Shown one piece after another: positions 7,071-14,116 of a DNA stretch of 19,176 nt. The position numbers were made by a program, and so were the translations under genes. The notes under the pieces were generated by a model. The model was not told the DNA's origin, ran no database searches, and worked only from the letters and a program-made list of their open reading frames with translations. The first letter of the stretch is position 1; every line of letters starts with the position of its first letter. This DNA is from B73-G16 sp964448445 (GTDB lineage: Bacteria > Desulfobacterota > B13-G15): NCBI GenBank assembly GCA_964448445.1, contig CAYVAU010000026.1, positions 1 to 19,176 on the forward strand, read 5' to 3'.

Positions 7071-7967
7071 ATGAACAACATAATAGCCGTTGCAGGACCC
7101 AAAGGAGGAGTTGGAAAAAGCGTAATCTGCGCAAACCTTTCCATCGCCCTGGCAGAACTGGGCAAAAGGGTAATCGCCGTAGACCTCGATTTCGGAGCAT
7201 CGAATTTACATGCCCTCTTAGGTTTTACAAACTTCACATACAGTCTCAACGACTTTTTCCAGAACAGGGTAAAAAAATTATCCGACATTGTTTCCGATAC
7301 AAATATAGAAAATCTAAAAATAATTCGTGGAGGAGACGCTCCCGGCATGGCAAATATAATGTACCAAAAGAAAGCAAAGCTTATCAGGCATTTGTTGAGT
7401 TTAAATAGCGATATCATAATTTTAGATTTGGCACCAGGAATATCTTACAATGTTTTAGACTTTTCTCTAATAGCTAAAGATTTGCTTCTTGTAACAACGC
7501 CAGAATTGACTTCTCTGATGAACAGTTATAGCTTTATCAAAGCTGCTGTTTTCAGGAAGCTATCCTTTTTCTTTAAGCGCAGTGGATCTTTTGAACTGCT
7601 AGAGCTTTTAGAAAAAGCCAAAGATTTCGAAAATTATCCTCTAAAAACTATGGAGGATTTTTTCCAAGAGGCTCAGAAATTGAATCCTGCTGTAGCTGAT
7701 TCTGCAAAAGCAATTATAAGTAATTTAAGGCCCTTGATAATCGTCAACAGGATTCGTGCAGAAAATGATAAAAGGGTGGGGAAGGTCATTCAGAGGATGT
7801 TAAGGGTGTATTTGGGTATCGAAAGTCCGTTAGTGATGACGGTACGGGAAGATGCTTCGGTGGCGAATGCCCTCGTGAAGATGAAGCCCGTGTTGCTTTA
7901 TGCCCCTGATTCCTCCTTTTCCCTGGACATCAAAAAGATAGCCTTGGAGGTCAGCAGGGTGGTATGA
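7071..7967 (+). CDS. MinD/ParA-superfamily ATPase (FlhG-like), compositionally mosaic
   Basis: 298-residue deviant-Walker P-loop ATPase that may position a cellular structure. The Walker A motif is GPKGGVGKS (9-17) with the signature Lys. AVDLDFGASNLHALLGF (36-52) is the A' motif in its FlhG/MinD-like form, IIILDLAPG is Walker B, TTPELTSLMNSYSFIK follows, and IIVNRIR begins the C-terminal part. It lacks an N-terminal DNA-binding domain of ParA plasmid type. The stop overlaps the CheW start by 4 bases (ATGA), suggesting a role linked to chemosensory proteins, as ParC-type ATPases have. Composition changes inside the gene: about 34% G+C over 7201-7500, near 50% after about 7740. No Shine-Dalgarno is visible before the ATG. 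Confidence 0.88.
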   Translation: MNNIIAVAGPKGGVGKSVICANLSIALAELGKRVIAVDLDFGASNLHALLGFTNFTYSLNDFFQNRVKKLSDIVSDTNIENLKIIRGGDAPGMANIMYQKKAKLIRHLLSLNSDIIILDLAPGISYNVLDFSLIAKDLLLVTTPELTSLMNSYSFIKAAVFRKLSFFFKRSGSFELLELLEKAKDFENYPLKTMEDFFQEAQKLNPAVADSAKAIISNLRPLIIVNRIRAENDKRVGKVIQRMLRVYLGIESPLVMTVREDASVANALVKMKPVLLYAPDSSFSLDIKKIALEVSRVV

Positions 7968-8428
7968 GGGTTTTTGTTGAGTTCAACCTAGGTTCCCTTT
8001 CTCTGGCCCTTCCGGTGGAGGATATCGGAAAGGTGGTGAGTGTGGATAGGGTAGTTCGCGTTCCCGGTGCCCCTGGTATTATAAAGGGCGTTGTAGAATT
8101 AAGGGGGGAGGTTCTCCCCCTTGTATCCCTGGCGGAAGCATTGGGTGTTGGTGCTGATCGTGGGAGCGGGAAGGTGATCGTCGCGCATTTAAATGGCATG
8201 AAGGTGGGACTTCTGGTGGAAGGGGTGAAGGGAATCCTCCGGGTGAGGGAAAAGGACATCCTGCCCCTGGAGGGGATGGGTTCTTCTCCTGCCTTTTCGG
8301 AGGTCATAAGGCAAGGGGACGGCTTCGTGCTGGTCCTAAGGCCCGATTCCCTTATGCAGCAGGGGGAAAAGTCCGAAGAGGAGATCATGGAGGAGTTGCT
8401 GGCCCTCCTGGGTTATGGAACCCGATGA
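7964..8428 (+). CDS. Stand-alone CheW-domain protein
   Basis: 154-residue CheW-like adaptor. In classical chemotaxis CheW links receptors to the kinase CheA. The double beta-barrel pattern is visible: FVEFNLGSLSLALPVEDIGKVV (4-25), GAPGIIKGVVELRGEVLPLVSLAEALG (35-61), then a strand VIVAHLNGMKVGLLVEGVKGILRV and a final IRQGDGFVLVLRPDSLM. The GxxELRGxxLPLV-type signature is diagnostic. No CheA, receptor, CheY or CheR is in the window. Its only operon partner is the upstream ATPase. It could act as a landmark or adaptor for that ATPase, or serve a chemosensory array encoded elsewhere. The start is the ATG within the ATGA overlap at 7964. Confidence 0.88.
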   Translation: MRVFVEFNLGSLSLALPVEDIGKVVSVDRVVRVPGAPGIIKGVVELRGEVLPLVSLAEALGVGADRGSGKVIVAHLNGMKVGLLVEGVKGILRVREKDILPLEGMGSSPAFSEVIRQGDGFVLVLRPDSLMQQGEKSEEEIMEELLALLGYGTR

Positions 8429-8454
8429 CAAGACCCATGACGAAGAAAAGGGGG

Positions 8455-9366
8455 TCAGGAGTTTCTGGGGTATCGACGGTTTACCAAGAAGATCCCCCCC
8501 GAGACCATCCCCAAGGATATGAAGGTCCTGATTCCCATTTCCTCTCCCAGCAGAAGGCCACCGAACAGCACCCCGAAGATAGGGGTGAAGAAGGTGAAGG
8601 AAGAGAGGGCGCTCACCGGGTAAAGGTGGATGAGTTTGAACCAGAGATAATAGCTCCAGAAGGCTACAATCAAGCTTTGGTAGGCAAGGGATCCGATGAC
8701 AAGGGGGCCAATCCCCCACATTTTCGAGGACTCGAGCAGAAAACTCAGGCCAAAGAGCACGGGGATGGAAAAGGAGAGTTGGTAGAAGAAGGTCTGGATG
8801 GGGTGCACTTTGTCCGCCATGAAACGCTTGATGTAAAGGGTTGTGGCTGCCCAGAAAAAGGCCGCACCAATCTCCAGCAGGTCCCCGAGCCATAGCTTAG
8901 GTCCGGCGGAGGCGGGTTTGTGACCGAAAAGGGTGAGGACCCCTGCGAAAGCCAGGAACAACCCCAGGGTCTTGATCACGGTCAGCCTTTCCCCTCTGAG
9001 CAGAAAATGGGCGCCTATGGCCACGAAGAAGGGGCTCAGGTAAACGAAGATGACGGCCCTTGAGGCATCGGTCCACAGAGTTCCCAAGTAGAGACACGCG
9101 AACTCTAGGCCAAAGAGCAAGCCCACGGCAACCCCGTGAAGGAGTCTTATGTCCCTGTGAAAGGGGGATTTCTGCAGTTTCAGGCAATAAAAGAATCCGC
9201 ATGTGGCAGCGACCGAGGAACGGATGGCCGAGGAGAATATGGGGGCAACCGCCGTGTTTGAGACCTTTATGGCCGTGTAATTGAGCCCCCACAGGGCCGT
9301 GAGCATAAGGAGGACGGAGAAGGCATAGGTATCGAGCTGCTGCTTGGCCAGGGGAGGGGACTTCAC
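8455..9366 (-). CDS. EamA/DMT-superfamily transporter
   Basis: 303-residue inner-membrane protein of the drug/metabolite transporter superfamily, with about ten hydrophobic helices arranged as two EamA repeats. The first runs roughly from AFSVLLMLTALWGLNYTAIKV through GLFLAFAGVLTLFG. The second runs from LGDLLEIGAAFFWAATTLYIKR through FGGLLLGEEMGIRTFISLGMVSGGIFLV. The WGxNY and FWAATTxxxKR segments are the equivalent positions of each repeat and typical of the family. Relatives export amino acids, metabolites or drugs; the substrate cannot be predicted. The start is GTG 9366, overlapping the flavodoxin stop by 4 bases, so the two are co-transcribed. It converges on the CheW gene with a 26-base gap and no visible terminator. 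Confidence 0.92.
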   Translation of the reverse strand: MKSPPLAKQQLDTYAFSVLLMLTALWGLNYTAIKVSNTAVAPIFSSAIRSSVAATCGFFYCLKLQKSPFHRDIRLLHGVAVGLLFGLEFACLYLGTLWTDASRAVIFVYLSPFFVAIGAHFLLRGERLTVIKTLGLFLAFAGVLTLFGHKPASAGPKLWLGDLLEIGAAFFWAATTLYIKRFMADKVHPIQTFFYQLSFSIPVLFGLSFLLESSKMWGIGPLVIGSLAYQSLIVAFWSYYLWFKLIHLYPVSALSSFTFFTPIFGVLFGGLLLGEEMGIRTFISLGMVSGGIFLVNRRYPRNS

Positions 9367-9845
9367 GAGGAGAGCCTTTTGACGAGTTCAGCGACCCTCC
9401 TTCCGAGCTTGCGGGCGTTGGACAGGGTCCGCTCATCGGGACCCCCCGAACAGGCAACACCATAATGACCCGTTGCATCCATTGGATCCCCAACCACGAT
9501 CATCCCGTAAATAAGGAGGACCTGAAGGATTGAGATCATGGTCGTTTCCTTGCCACCGGATGGATCGGCCGAGGTAGCGAAGGCAGCCCCTACCTTATTT
9601 TCCATCTTCTTCCGCAGGTATACAAAACGGTCGAAGACGGCCTTAAGCTCAGCAGCCATCGATCCAAAATAAACGGGAGAACCTGCAATCAGCCCCTGGC
9701 AGCTGAGGAAATCATCCTCCGTAACCTCTTGGGTGTTCCGCAAAATTGCCTCAATTCCCGGGACCTCTTCCACTCCCTTCGCAATCTCTTGGGCCAACCT
9801 TTTGGTGTTGCCAGTTTTGGAATGATAAAGCACCAATACCTTCAT
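9363..9845 (-). CDS. WrbA-like flavodoxin / NAD(P)H-quinone oxidoreductase-type flavoprotein
   Basis: 160-residue flavodoxin-fold protein predicted to bind FMN and carry out electron transfer, perhaps two-electron quinone reduction as in WrbA. The phosphate-binding loop is SKTGNT (9-14) after strand KVLVLYH. GSPVYFGSMAAELKAVFDR (55-73) is the second FMN loop, and GHYGVACSGGPDERTLSNARKLGRRVAEL (126-154) corresponds to the third loop and final helix of WrbA-type proteins. It is shorter than E. coli WrbA (about 198) and nearer to the archaeal and delta short forms. The ATG at 9845 has a strong Shine-Dalgarno AGGGAGGT at 9851-9858 with 5-base spacing, and a promoter at 9876-9903. It is the first gene of a two-gene operon with the EamA transporter. 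Confidence 0.9.
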   Translation of the reverse strand: MKVLVLYHSKTGNTKRLAQEIAKGVEEVPGIEAILRNTQEVTEDDFLSCQGLIAGSPVYFGSMAAELKAVFDRFVYLRKKMENKVGAAFATSADPSGGKETTMISILQVLLIYGMIVVGDPMDATGHYGVACSGGPDERTLSNARKLGRRVAELVKRLSS

Positions 9846-9875
9846 ATGAGACCTCCCTAAGGCTTTTTTAAGTTA

Positions 9876-9903
9876 ATTACAGCAGTTTAGAGGCACCAGT
9901 CAA
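9876..9903 (-). promoter_or_regulatory. Sigma-70-type promoter of the flavodoxin-EamA operon
   Basis: Read on the minus strand, TTGACT (9903-9898) and TGTAAT (9881-9876) each match 5 of 6 consensus bases and are 16 bases apart. Transcription would start near 9868, giving a leader of about two dozen bases containing the Shine-Dalgarno AGGGAGGT at 9858-9851, five bases before the ATG at 9845. Confidence 0.55.
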
Positions 9904-9904
9904 C

Positions 9905-10071
9905 CAAACCCTAGGGGCAATTGGTTTGCAACATACCGGGAGGCGGCGAGGCTTCTGAGGAAGATAAGGGATTTCAGGGACAAAGGGGAAAGGGAAAATG
10001 CCACATGGGCCGAAAGATTTTGGGCCAAAGCTAACGAGTACCTCGCGCGGTTCCCTTATCCTAATTTGTGA
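9905..10071 (+). pseudogene. Possible 3' remnant of an unidentified gene
   Basis: The frame containing 9928 is open from 9877 to the TGA at 10069-10071 but has no usable start. It translates to a charged helical segment containing TYREAARLLRKIRDF and WAERFWAKANEYLARFPYPNL. The codon use (AGG arginine) and amphipathic pattern look like the C terminus of a real protein rather than random sequence. The first part overlaps the flavodoxin promoter. I do not recognise the family. It could be chance; the assignment is weak. Confidence 0.3.
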
Positions 10072-10089
10072 TATTATGATAGACGGAAT

Positions 10090-10248
10090 ATGGTATACTT
10101 TAGTTTTACCGTTAAGTTGAAAGAAATCGGGATGTGGGGCGTCGATGTAGTGGGTCGAGGGGGTACTAATTGGGTAAAGATCGAGCGTTTACTTCGATCG
10201 AAGGAAAAGCGGTTTCTGAAGTCATTGGAGAAAAAGTCCTTAGGATAA
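10090..10248 (+). pseudogene. Relic of type 2 isopentenyl-diphosphate delta-isomerase (internal fragment)
   Basis: A 52-codon open frame from ATG 10090 to TAA 10246-10248. Its core reads LKEIGMWGVDVVGRGGTNWVKIERLLR, matching the FMN-phosphate-binding part of type 2 IDI (Fni), where the family has a pattern like AGxxxVDVSGRGGTNFxxIENxR. Only this segment is recognisable. The N-terminal two thirds, the C-terminal GGIRxGxD region and the usual WGxxT continuation are all absent, so the gene is not functional as isomerase. The start and stop may be accidental. The same window encodes IspH of the MEP pathway, which makes its own mixture of IPP and DMAPP, so loss of an isomerase is tolerable. Sits in the AT-richer gap before surE. 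Confidence 0.5.
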
Positions 10249-10394
10249 GAAAAATGATTTATTTCTCAAGCTGGTTTTGTTCTTTGAAAAAAACAGAGAT
10301 AATTCAACATGGCGCATGTCCTCCAAGGTGCGATTGGGCCCAGGGGGTTCTGGAAGTGGGGATGTCTTGATGCTAACTTTAAAGGGGTTTCTTG

Positions 10395-11135
10395 GTGAGG
10401 ATTTTGTTGACTAACGATGATGGAGTTTATTCAGAGGGCTTGAGGGTCTTGCGGGAAACCCTGCAAGTCCTGGGAGAAGTTTACATAATTGCCCCTGATG
10501 GTGAGAGATCGGTCATTTCCCATGCCATTAGCCTCAAGAGGCCTGTAAGATGCTGGCAGATCTCCGAAAGGGTCTGGGCCAGCGATGGAACCCCTGTGGA
10601 CTGTATCCATCTCGCCCTCCATTTTTTGGAAACTCCGCCGGATCTTGTGATTTCGGGGCCCAATAACGGACCTAACATGGGCGAGGAGGTCTTTTATTCG
10701 GGGACAGTGGCTGCGGCCTTGGAGGCGGGAATTCTCGGTATGCAGGCCATGGCGATTTCGGTGGTTGCCAGGAAGGATCACCTTTATGATACTGCGGCCT
10801 ACGTGGCCCTGAGGATTGCGGAGAGGATGATGAGGGATCCCTTGCCTCCCCGCACGGTCTTAAACATCAATGTGCCCAACCTCCCTAAGGAATTCCTTAA
10901 GGGTTTCAAGGTCACGCGGCTTGGTCGGCGCATCTTCAACAATTCCGTTGTGGAGCAGACGGATCCGCGAGGTGCCAGATATTACTGGGTGGGAGGAGGG
11001 GAACCGAGGTTTGTGGAGAGGGAGGGGACAGATGTCTATGCGGTTTCAAGGGGGTTTGTTTCCATAACCCCCCTTCGGGCTGATTTGACCGCATATGAGG
11101 AATTGGAGAGAATGATTGGATGGGAGGTTCTATGA
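10395..11135 (+). CDS. surE: 5'-nucleotidase SurE
   Basis: Metal-dependent phosphatase acting on nucleoside 5'- and 3'-monophosphates, and often on short polyphosphate; cytosolic. Residues from GTG 10395: RILLTNDDG (2-10) supplies the metal-binding Asp pair D8/D9, GERS gives S39, SGPNNGPN (87-94) gives the fourth ligand (probably N90), and YSGTVAAA (101-108) is the conserved active-site stretch. NINVPN and the Arg-Gly-rich C-terminal arm are also present. The 246 residues are the usual length. TTG at 10392 would add one residue, but GTG places the canonical M-R-I-L-L-T-N start correctly and has AAAGGGG seven bases upstream. The following gene begins 55 bases downstream with its own strong ribosome site. 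Confidence 0.95.
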   Translation: MRILLTNDDGVYSEGLRVLRETLQVLGEVYIIAPDGERSVISHAISLKRPVRCWQISERVWASDGTPVDCIHLALHFLETPPDLVISGPNNGPNMGEEVFYSGTVAAALEAGILGMQAMAISVVARKDHLYDTAAYVALRIAERMMRDPLPPRTVLNINVPNLPKEFLKGFKVTRLGRRIFNNSVVEQTDPRGARYYWVGGGEPRFVEREGTDVYAVSRGFVSITPLRADLTAYEELERMIGWEVL

Positions 11136-11176
11136 GGGTCGTATTTTGGAGATGCGGAGTTTAAATTAATCCATAA

Positions 11177-11184
11177 AAGGAGGT
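11177..11184 (+). promoter_or_regulatory. Consensus Shine-Dalgarno of the aldolase/phosphatase gene
   Basis: AAGGAGGT, a perfect anti-16S match, lies six bases before the ATG at 11191. Most genes in the window are started by overlap with only weak sites, so this one and the flavodoxin site stand out and suggest high expression. The preceding TTTAAATTAAT stretch may hold a promoter, but no clear -35/-10 pair is seen. Confidence 0.7.
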
Positions 11185-11190
11185 GCTATT

Positions 11191-12297
11191 ATGAGGGTTA
11201 CATTGAGCGTGATCAAGGCGGACATAGGCTCTGTAGGGGGACACATTAAACCTTCCGAAAAACTCCTTTCCAGGGTTAGGGAGTTCGTAGAGGAGGAAGG
11301 GAGGAAGAAGGGGTTGATCGAGGACTTTTACATCTCTCACACTGGGGATGATGTGGCGATCCTGATGAGCCACAAAAGGGGAGTGGCCAATCCGGATGTC
11401 CACAAACTCGCCTGGGACGCCTTCAGGGCGGGGACGGAGGTGGCCAAGTCTCAGGGGCTTTACGGAGCGGGACAGGATCTGCTGAAAGATGCCTTCAGCG
11501 GCAACATCAGGGGTATGGGGCCCGCAGTTGCGGAGATGGAATTCGAAGAGAGGCCCAATGAGCCGTTTCTGTTCTTCGCTGCTGACAAGACCGAGCCGGG
11601 TGCCTTTAACCTGCCCCTTTATCTTGCCTTTGCCGATCCCATGTACTGTTCCGGTTTGATACTGAGTCCATCGATGGCCAACGGCTTCAAGTTCACCATA
11701 ATGGACGTCAATTACACGGAAGGGGACAGGGTCATAGAGCTCAATGCTCCCGAGGAGCTTTATGACATCGCCGCCCTCTTGAGGGACAACGAAAGGTTCG
11801 TGGTCGAAAAGATCCATTCCCGGAGGACAGGCGAGATAGCCGTTGCTGCAAGTACCACCAGGCTCCACAACATAGCCGGGAAATACGTGGGCAAGGACGA
11901 TCCGGTGATGCTCGTGAGGGTGCAAGGGGACTTCCCCGCGACGGGAGAAGTGCTCTCGGCCTTCAGCATAGGGCATTACGTAGCCGGCTTCATGAGGGGG
12001 AGTCACAACGGCCCCCTTATGCCCGTCAAACTCAATTCCACCATCTCCTTTTTCGACGGTCCGCCCATCATTTCCTGTGCGGCCTTCTGTGTGCACGAGG
12101 GTAAGCTAACCGAACCAGTGGATTGCTTTGATCATCCCTTCTGGGATTACATAAGGATGAGGGTGGCCGAGAAGGCCCTCGAGCTCCGCAGACAGGGATT
12201 CTCCGGACCCGCCATGCTCCATTATTCCGAGCTCGAATACGGCGGGATCGTCGAGAAGATGAAGAAACTGGAAGAGAGGTTCAGGGTAAGGGGTTGA
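11191..12297 (+). CDS. fbp: Fructose-1,6-bisphosphate aldolase/phosphatase (archaeal-type, class V FBPase)
   Basis: Bifunctional gluconeogenic enzyme: condenses glyceraldehyde-3-phosphate and dihydroxyacetone phosphate to FBP, then dephosphorylates it to fructose 6-phosphate. The 368 residues match family length. Signature segments are TLSVIKADIGSVGGH (4-18), HTGDDVAILMSH (50-61), the metal and phosphate region GTEVAKSQGLYGAGQDLL (81-98), and ADKTEPGAFNLP (131-142). The catalytic pair described in archaeal enzymes (Tyr229 and the Schiff-base Lys232) aligns with Y232 and K235 in GKYVGKDDP. Found in archaea and deep-branching or thermophilic bacteria, it implies autotrophic or gluconeogenic flux. 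Its stop overlaps the miaB start by 4 bases, so both are likely on one transcript. Confidence 0.95.
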   Translation: MRVTLSVIKADIGSVGGHIKPSEKLLSRVREFVEEEGRKKGLIEDFYISHTGDDVAILMSHKRGVANPDVHKLAWDAFRAGTEVAKSQGLYGAGQDLLKDAFSGNIRGMGPAVAEMEFEERPNEPFLFFAADKTEPGAFNLPLYLAFADPMYCSGLILSPSMANGFKFTIMDVNYTEGDRVIELNAPEELYDIAALLRDNERFVVEKIHSRRTGEIAVAASTTRLHNIAGKYVGKDDPVMLVRVQGDFPATGEVLSAFSIGHYVAGFMRGSHNGPLMPVKLNSTISFFDGPPIISCAAFCVHEGKLTEPVDCFDHPFWDYIRMRVAEKALELRRQGFSGPAMLHYSELEYGGIVEKMKKLEERFRVRG

Positions 12298-13622
12298 GGA
12301 AGATATTCGTACAGACCTTCGGCTGCCAGATGAACGAGAGGGACTCCGAGAGGGTCCTTGCGCTCGCCCTTGAATGCGGGTATCAGGAGGTCCCGAGCCC
12401 CGAGGAGGCGGATCTCATCGTGGTGAATACCTGCACGGTGAGGAGAAAGCCCGAACACAAGGTTTACAGCCTCCTGGGGCGCTTTGGCCGCCTGAAGGAG
12501 AAGAGGCCCTGGCTGCGAATAGCGGTGGTGGGCTGTCTCGCCCAGCAGGAAGGGGAGAGGCTACTTGAACGCTTTCCCCAGGTGGACCTGGTCATAGGGC
12601 CGGACAGGATTGAGGAGTTCCCCGAGGCCCTCCTGAAGTCGGAAGGGGGACAGAGGTTCTGCCTTGTAGGGTTCAAGGAGGACCCTTCTCAAAGGGTCCT
12701 CCTCCCCCCCCATTTGGGGGTAAAGGCCTATGTGAACATCATGCAGGGGTGCGACAACTATTGCGCCTATTGTATCGTCCCCTACGTGAGGGGGCCGGAG
12801 AAAAGCCGCCCCAGTGAGGAGATCCTTAGGGAGGTCAGGCTTTTGGCCGAAAGGGGGGTCAAAGAAGTGACGCTTCTCGGGCAGAACGTCAATTCCTATG
12901 GGAAGAAGACCCCGGGAGAGCTGAGCTTTGTCCAGCTGCTGCGGAAGATCTCCGAGATCCCGGGCATTGAAAGGATCCGCTTCACCACCTCCCATCCCAA
13001 AGACCTTTCCGAGGAGCTGATAAGAGCCTTCAGGGACATCCCTCAGCTTTGTGAGCACATCCATTTGCCCTTCCAGGCCGGCTCCGACAGGGTCCTTGAG
13101 AGGATGAATCGGGGTTACAGCAGGGGGGAGTATCTGCGGAAGGTGGAGCGGTTAAGGGAGGCGGTGCCGGAAATAGCCATTACAGCAGACGTAATAGTCG
13201 GTTTCCCAGGGGAGACGGAGGAGGATTTCCGTGAGACCTTGGAGCTCATCCAGAGAGTGAGATTCGACAACCTCTTTTCGTTCAAGTACAGCCCGAGGAA
13301 GGGGACCCTTGCTTCCAGGTGGCGTGATGATGTGCCCCCTCAGGAAAAGCAGCGGAGGCTAGAGGAGCTTCAGGCCTTGCAGAGGGAGATAACCCTGGAG
13401 AAGAATAAATCCCTAGAAGGGAAGTTGATGGAGGTCCTGGTTGAGGGATTTGGGGAGCGACCAGGTCAGCTGAGGGGGAGGACCCGGTGCAATCGCGTGG
13501 TGAACTTCGTGGGTCCCCGGGATCTGATGGGAAAGATCGTCTGGGTGAGGATTACCGAAGGACTACAAAATTCCCTCCGGGGCGAATTGCCCTGGGAGGC
13601 AAAGGAGGCGGTTTGCGCGTGA
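12294..13622 (+). CDS. miaB: tRNA-2-methylthio-N6-isopentenyladenosine synthase MiaB
   Basis: Radical SAM methylthiotransferase that thiomethylates i6A37 of tRNAs reading UNN codons. The 442 residues show the three-part family layout. The N-terminal UPF0004 domain supplies cluster ligands C11 (TFGCQMN), C47 (NTCTV) and C81 (VGCLAQ). The radical SAM domain carries C153-x3-C157-x2-C160 (CDNYCAYC), with GPEKSRP just after, which favours MiaB over RimO or MtaB. A C-terminal TRAM domain lies at about 372-436. The start is TTG at 12294 within a TTGA overlap with the preceding gene. It overlaps the following BFN gene by 4 bases. Confidence 0.96.
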   Translation: MRKIFVQTFGCQMNERDSERVLALALECGYQEVPSPEEADLIVVNTCTVRRKPEHKVYSLLGRFGRLKEKRPWLRIAVVGCLAQQEGERLLERFPQVDLVIGPDRIEEFPEALLKSEGGQRFCLVGFKEDPSQRVLLPPHLGVKAYVNIMQGCDNYCAYCIVPYVRGPEKSRPSEEILREVRLLAERGVKEVTLLGQNVNSYGKKTPGELSFVQLLRKISEIPGIERIRFTTSHPKDLSEELIRAFRDIPQLCEHIHLPFQAGSDRVLERMNRGYSRGEYLRKVERLREAVPEIAITADVIVGFPGETEEDFRETLELIQRVRFDNLFSFKYSPRKGTLASRWRDDVPPQEKQRRLEELQALQREITLEKNKSLEGKLMEVLVEGFGERPGQLRGRTRCNRVVNFVGPRDLMGKIVWVRITEGLQNSLRGELPWEAKEAVCA

Positions 13623-14104
13623 AGGAGGAGAAGAAGTTCAGGGAGATGATCGTAGGGGGGCTGACCGTCGATCCTTACACCAATACCCCGATCGTCCTCC
13701 TGAAGGATCCCCACGGAGAGGACGTGGTCCCCATCTGGATCGGGTTCTTTGAGGCCTCGGCCATAGCTACCCAACTGGAGAAGGTCAAACTGGCCCGTCC
13801 CATGACCCATGACCTCATGAAGAACATCCTGGAGACCCTTGGAGTTCAGGTGTTGAGGATCGAGGTCACCGATCTCAGGGAGAATACCTACTATGCCCTC
13901 ATCCATATAGAGTTTGACGGACACCATTACGAGATAGATTCCCGTCCTTCTGACGCCATTGCCCTGGCCCTGCGGGTGGGAGCTCCCATCTTCGTCAACG
14001 AAGAGGTCATCGAGAAATCCAAACGCTCTGAATCGCAGCCCGAGGAGGAAAAGGCCCTGGACGAGCTTCTTGAGCAGGTTGACGAAGAGAGCTATAAGAT
14101 GTAA
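13619..14104 (+). CDS. Bifunctional nuclease (BFN/DUF151) domain protein
   Basis: 161 residues. The BFN family includes plant proteins with RNase and DNase activity and many uncharacterised bacterial members. Family features seen are TPIVLLKDPHGEDVVPIWIGFFEASAIATQLE, RPMTHDLMKNILETLG, and YYALIHIEFDGHHYEIDSRPSDAIALALRVGAPIFVNEEVIEKS, where SRPSDAIALALR is the hallmark. A Glu-rich tail follows. The GTG at 13619 is preferred: it overlaps the miaB stop (GTGA) and has AAAGGAGG at 13601-13608, ten bases upstream. ATG 13646 is an alternative without a well-spaced site. In many bacteria BFN sits beside miaB, as here. Its physiological role is not settled. Confidence 0.9.
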   Translation: MKEEKKFREMIVGGLTVDPYTNTPIVLLKDPHGEDVVPIWIGFFEASAIATQLEKVKLARPMTHDLMKNILETLGVQVLRIEVTDLRENTYYALIHIEFDGHHYEIDSRPSDAIALALRVGAPIFVNEEVIEKSKRSESQPEEEKALDELLEQVDEESYKM

Positions 14105-14116
14105 TCCTCTCCCCCC

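Larger units (their letters stand above)
9904..10394. other. Gene-poor gap between the flavodoxin operon and surE
   Basis: About 490 bases without an intact gene, lower in G+C than the flanks (24 of 60 bases over 10081-10140). It holds the two coding relics listed separately. From 10249 to 10380 I see no feature beyond a shadow frame. AAAGGGG at 10381-10387, seven bases before GTG 10395, serves surE. No tRNA, terminator with a T-tract or clear surE promoter was found. Confidence 0.6.

Noticed and set aside
7007..7417. 137-residue upstream extension of the amidohydrolase
   Set aside because: It overlaps the N-terminal third of the divergent ATPase, has no similarity to the family and would exceed the usual protein length.
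8425..8895. Plus-strand frame beginning at the CheW stop (ATGA-like overlap)
   Set aside because: It is antisense to the EamA transporter, whose hydrophobic helices and repeats are clear; the translation is highly charged and domain-free.
10170..10370. 66-codon plus-strand frame before surE
   Set aside because: It starts with TTG without a ribosome site, is out of frame with the isomerase motif and has no recognisable pattern; probably chance in a decayed region.
11161..12096. Minus-strand open frame of about 311 codons
   Set aside because: Antisense shadow of the FBP aldolase/phosphatase gene, caused by purine-rich codon use.
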